NCBI GenBank assembly: GCA_045657265.1
Contig: JAZOSU010000009.1
Coordinates: 1-50,122 of the forward strand
Length of the DNA: 50,122 nt
Source: RGIG9041 sp045657265
GTDB taxonomy: Bacteria > Bacillota > Clostridia > Oscillospirales > QAKW01
Direction: 5' to 3'
This document shows positions 47,171 through 50,122 of the stretch, piece after piece (the first letter of the stretch is position 1; each line of letters begins with the position of its first letter). The translations under genes were made by a program, and so were the position numbers. The notes under the pieces were generated by a model that was not told the origin of the DNA, did no database searches, and was given only the letters and a program-made list of their open reading frames with translations.

Positions 47171-50122
47171 TTACGGGCAATTAATAATCATGCTCCGCAA
47201 ACCATTGCCGAACCATGTACCGAGTTTCACCATAGATTCATCGCTATAGTGCGCCTGGTCGGAGTTATCTTGAGCATTGCCGTAGTCATCCAAGCCTGCA
47301 ACATAGGACTGATTCTTGGAGATCAAAGTGCTGGTATCAACGAACAAGGAGTTCGCGATATTTCCACCAGGATTAGTAAACCCTCCCACAACAGGATCAA
47401 ACCACCAAGCGCAGTTTGCCTTCTTTGCATTGTTGACAGTAGCATGTTCCGGCCAGAAACCGGAAGCTGATATACCGCCGTTCACAAATACAATGCCGGA
47501 ACCGGGCGTACCCAATGCCGTGGAGTTTCTCGTGGAGTAAGCAGAGAACTCGTCTCTTACCAGTTTCACAAGCTTCTGCTCGTTGCTGGAATATCTTCCT
47601 GCTACACCAGCTGAAAGACCGGCTGCATCACTCTCGCCCTGCATCCAAACAAAGCCTGCCACCTTAACATTGTAATCCTGAGCCAGGATATTGATCTTAT
47701 CCTGTACATAGCCGATCATTCTGTCAGCAAGTTTAGCGTCTCCAAACCACTGCCGATCCAGTTCACTTCCCGAAGGTGCGTACTTGATAATGTACCAGGA
47801 TTCATCGGGAGCATTTGTGGACAAATAATCCGCCAGACCAAGCTCAGGTCCGAAGTAATTCTCGCCAAAGCCGCCAATGCCAAGCTTATACATATCAAAA
47901 TTATTACCGTTTGTAAAGTATGTAGTTACAGTATTACCAACTGCTTCCGAGACGTTATAGTTAATGAAAACATTGGAGAACTTCTTGTTGCCGTACTGAG
48001 CGCGGATCTCATCCGTAATAGGCGCAGAACCGGCAGCATTGGACTGACCTGCCAAAATAATCACATTGACATCGGTTTTGTTTGGATCATGCTCATAAGA
48101 AGCATCGTCCTTGTTTTCATCCTTCAGGGCAACCGTCCATTCAGCGAAAGTCTGAATGCCATCCCCGAAAATTGCGACCCAATGCACGGTGTGTTCAGTG
48201 CCGGGTTTGAAATCATACAGATCACAGGTAAGATAGTTCGTTCTGAACGCATTAGTACCGAGGAACTGATAATAGTCATTAGTCGGCGAAATATCGTAGG
48301 CTGGAGAAGTAAACTGAAGGGTACTCATATTTCCATCGAAATAATAACCGACAGCCGAAACTTGAGCATCATAACCCAACCAATATTCAACACCAAGAGT
48401 TGTGTAACGACTTGCGTTCTTCACAGTTAAGTTGCCATCGGTACCTCTGGTATATACATAACCGGTAGGACTGCTACCGTTCCACTTAATGTTGTTGGCA
48501 CAAGTGATGTCGCTTACAACTTCTTCGGTACCAGGTATGGTCTTCGTTTGCCCTGCAAGATTCACGTATGTGTTGCCCAATGTATGATTGGACCAGCCGG
48601 ATACGTTGAAAAGCACAGGAACATTATAATACATGGTGTGCATTTTATTGCCTTCAAGCTTGGTCATGTTCCACATCAAAATGGTGCAGGTAGCGGACAT
48701 ACCATCCTTGGAAACGGTAACATTAACGTGGCCGGCTGTGTTAATATTTCCATCAACGGAAATAGTGAAGTCGGAAAGCGTAGTTGCTACACCTGTACTA
48801 TCATAGACTGTAACCTTAAAACCGCTGGTCTTCAATTGTTCTCCCGCATTATAGAGACTCTGCTTGGGTTCCACCGTCATTTTAACCGGAGCGATTACTC
48901 TAACCATATAGGTTGTGGAGATAGATTCACCCTCACTGGTATAGGTCACAGTGATCGTATTAACACCAACCTCAGAAGCATCAAAACCAGAAGTAGTAAC
49001 CTTATCGGTTACATCCATAGTAGTGCCGTCAGAGAGGAGAGCTATTGCAGTAAACTCATCGCCACGCGCAAAGATATCTCCCTTACTAAATGCCTCCTTA
49101 TAACCCATAACGGTAAGGCTAACCGGTTTCTTTTCAGTTACACGACACCAAGTGTTATACGTCTTTCCGTCAATGGTAACGGACTGAGATACATTCTCAA
49201 CAACTTCGCAATACTTTGCAAGCACAACGGAGAAATTATCGTAATCACCGTGAGGCTGGCTGGTGTTTGCGGGGTTCTGACGGTATTCTTTGTTGATCAT
49301 GTAAACACCGTCGTGAATAGTGAGAAGAGGGCCCTTTTCTGCAGCTTCTTCTTCGCTATAGAAGTCCTTCGCGTTGAATGCACCGTTGTTGCGGTCCTTA
49401 GTATCGTTAGGCGTGTTATTATAAAGGAAATAACCGCCAAGAACACGCATATTACCGCCGAAACCTGCGTAAATGAGAGCGCGGTTGCTGTTCTCATTCT
49501 TCATGTTACCGTTTGCGGGATCGTAGTTGCCGTTAGCGTCAACGGGTGTACCAATGGGGTCACCTGCGTAGGAGTCACCGATGAATGCACCGCCGTAGAT
49601 ATCTACGTAGGAGGGATCAGCAAAGGGAGCCCAAACTGCGTAGATGGAGCTGCGCATCTTGATAAATCCGGTCTCAACAGCACCGGTATTGGTGATGTTC
49701 AAGCTAGCATCCTTGCCAACGAAGAAGAGCGCACCAACGTCACTGTTGGAGTTGTATTCATCACCGCAGAAAGCAGTGATGCTGTGACCGTTGAGGTCAA
49801 GACCAACGTTCTTACCGTTGATCATAACGCCGTTATAGTAGGTGTTATTGGTACCAACGTAAGCGTGAGCATCAACACGAGCTGCACCGCTACCCTTGGT
49901 AAGATCAACGATGATATTATCAATCAACTTTGCGGTAGTACCATCTTTCTGGAGTGCTGCACGAAGCTCGTCAAGAGTCTCAACCTTTTCAACATTAGAG
50001 GTAAACTCATAAGGGCTGAAGCTTGCGGTCTTGAAGGTAATAGTACCTGCGACCTCGTCGTAAACTGCATCCTCGATGAGAACACCGTTATGGTATGCCT
50101 GCATTGCCGCGAGAGCGTTAGG
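47171..50122 (-). CDS. Large exported Ig-like/SGNH carbohydrate-esterase protein (5' end outside window)
   Basis: The frame is open to the window edge, so the N-terminus and signal are missing; 983 codons are visible. In order: a beta-helix-like region (VGLDLNGHSITAF, LNITNTGAVETG, VDIYGGAFIGDS, MRVLGGYFLYN); two Ig-like bacterial domains (around nt 48,880-49,110 and 48,690-48,860, with KVTTSGFDASEVGVNTITVTY); a further beta domain; and a C-terminal sialate O-acetylesterase/CE6-type SGNH domain with IILAGQSNAAG (nucleophile Ser, near nt 48,035), WMQGESDA and DQAHYSDESM. It should remove acetyl groups from glycans at the cell surface. GC content is clearly higher than in the first 30 kb. Confidence 0.85.
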   Translation of the reverse strand, partial: PNALAAMQAYHNGVLIEDAVYDEVAGTITFKTASFSPYEFTSNVEKVETLDELRAALQKDGTTAKLIDNIIVDLTKGSGAARVDAHAYVGTNNTYYNGVMINGKNVGLDLNGHSITAFCGDEYNSNSDVGALFFVGKDASLNITNTGAVETGFIKMRSSIYAVWAPFADPSYVDIYGGAFIGDSYAGDPIGTPVDANGNYDPANGNMKNENSNRALIYAGFGGNMRVLGGYFLYNNTPNDTKDRNNGAFNAKDFYSEEEAAEKGPLLTIHDGVYMINKEYRQNPANTSQPHGDYDNFSVVLAKYCEVVENVSQSVTIDGKTYNTWCRVTEKKPVSLTVMGYKEAFSKGDIFARGDEFTAIALLSDGTTMDVTDKVTTSGFDASEVGVNTITVTYTSEGESISTTYMVRVIAPVKMTVEPKQSLYNAGEQLKTSGFKVTVYDSTGVATTLSDFTISVDGNINTAGHVNVTVSKDGMSATCTILMWNMTKLEGNKMHTMYYNVPVLFNVSGWSNHTLGNTYVNLAGQTKTIPGTEEVVSDITCANNIKWNGSSPTGYVYTRGTDGNLTVKNASRYTTLGVEYWLGYDAQVSAVGYYFDGNMSTLQFTSPAYDISPTNDYYQFLGTNAFRTNYLTCDLYDFKPGTEHTVHWVAIFGDGIQTFAEWTVALKDENKDDASYEHDPNKTDVNVIILAGQSNAAGSAPITDEIRAQYGNKKFSNVFINYNVSEAVGNTVTTYFTNGNNFDMYKLGIGGFGENYFGPELGLADYLSTNAPDESWYIIKYAPSGSELDRQWFGDAKLADRMIGYVQDKINILAQDYNVKVAGFVWMQGESDAAGLSAGVAGRYSSNEQKLVKLVRDEFSAYSTRNSTALGTPGSGIVFVNGGISASGFWPEHATVNNAKKANCAWWFDPVVGGFTNPGGNIANSLFVDTSTLISKNQSYVAGLDDYGNAQDNSDQAHYSDESMVKLGTWFGNGLRSMIINCP

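Overview
The window looks like a piece of a low-GC anaerobic Bacillota chromosome (class Clostridia, probably a gut Oscillospirales/Ruminococcus-type organism; this placement is inference). The evidence is a one-polypeptide pyruvate:ferredoxin oxidoreductase, NrdR, a GapA, a tmRNA with a neighbouring SmpB, a clostridial-type flagellin lysine-N-methylase, strong AGGAGG ribosome binding sites, frequent GTG/TTG starts, and many sigma-A-like promoters with exact 17-nt spacers.

Layout. 1-23.9 kb is mostly core genome: a stand-alone GMP synthase ATP-pyrophosphatase subunit, PFOR, a ComM/YifB ATPase, the potABCD polyamine importer, an operon nrdR - unknown - moxR - DUF58 - transglutaminase - pseudouridine synthase, tRNA-Arg(CCT), an ABC-F protein, gapA, a stand-alone E2-like acyltransferase, smpB and ssrA. 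Between tRNA-Arg and ABC-F sits a small accessory insert with a PlsC-like acyltransferase. It has paired TGCTAAT-type repeats on both sides and a second, broken tRNA-Arg 3' end, so it looks like the scar of an integrated element.

24.0-34.9 kb is the most interesting region. A minus-strand operon encodes a zinc-ribbon/Ser-Thr kinase/membrane/leucine-rich-repeat protein, a double-FHA ABC ATPase, an ABC-2 permease, two lipoproteins, a PP2C phosphatase and an unknown protein. Directly upstream, a small Hin-type serine recombinase gene is followed by two 26-bp inverted-repeat sites about 148 bp apart (centre to centre). Their central dinucleotides are GT and AC, which is the arrangement required for inversion. 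A TTGCAT-17-TATAAT promoter lies between them and in this assembly points away from the operon. I interpret this as a phase-variable promoter switch, here in the OFF state, for a phosphorylation-controlled ABC export or signalling system.

35-39.8 kb carries integrative-element genes: a candidate oriT-like hairpin, two unknown genes, a small HTH/excisionase-like protein, a small conserved-looking ORF, an XRE regulator with a bracketing operator, and a large serine recombinase. 40-43.4 kb returns to chromosomal genes: a FliB-like protein, a YyaL-like thioredoxin-domain protein, and a NiaR remnant that has lost its HTH. 43.7-50.1 kb is a minus-strand surface-protein operon with visibly higher GC: a large Ig-like/SGNH esterase protein that runs off the window, three TasA/camelysin-like or similar exported proteins, one protein with a PPQTGD sortase-like anchor, a Thr/Pro-rich stalk protein, and a small CxxC protein.
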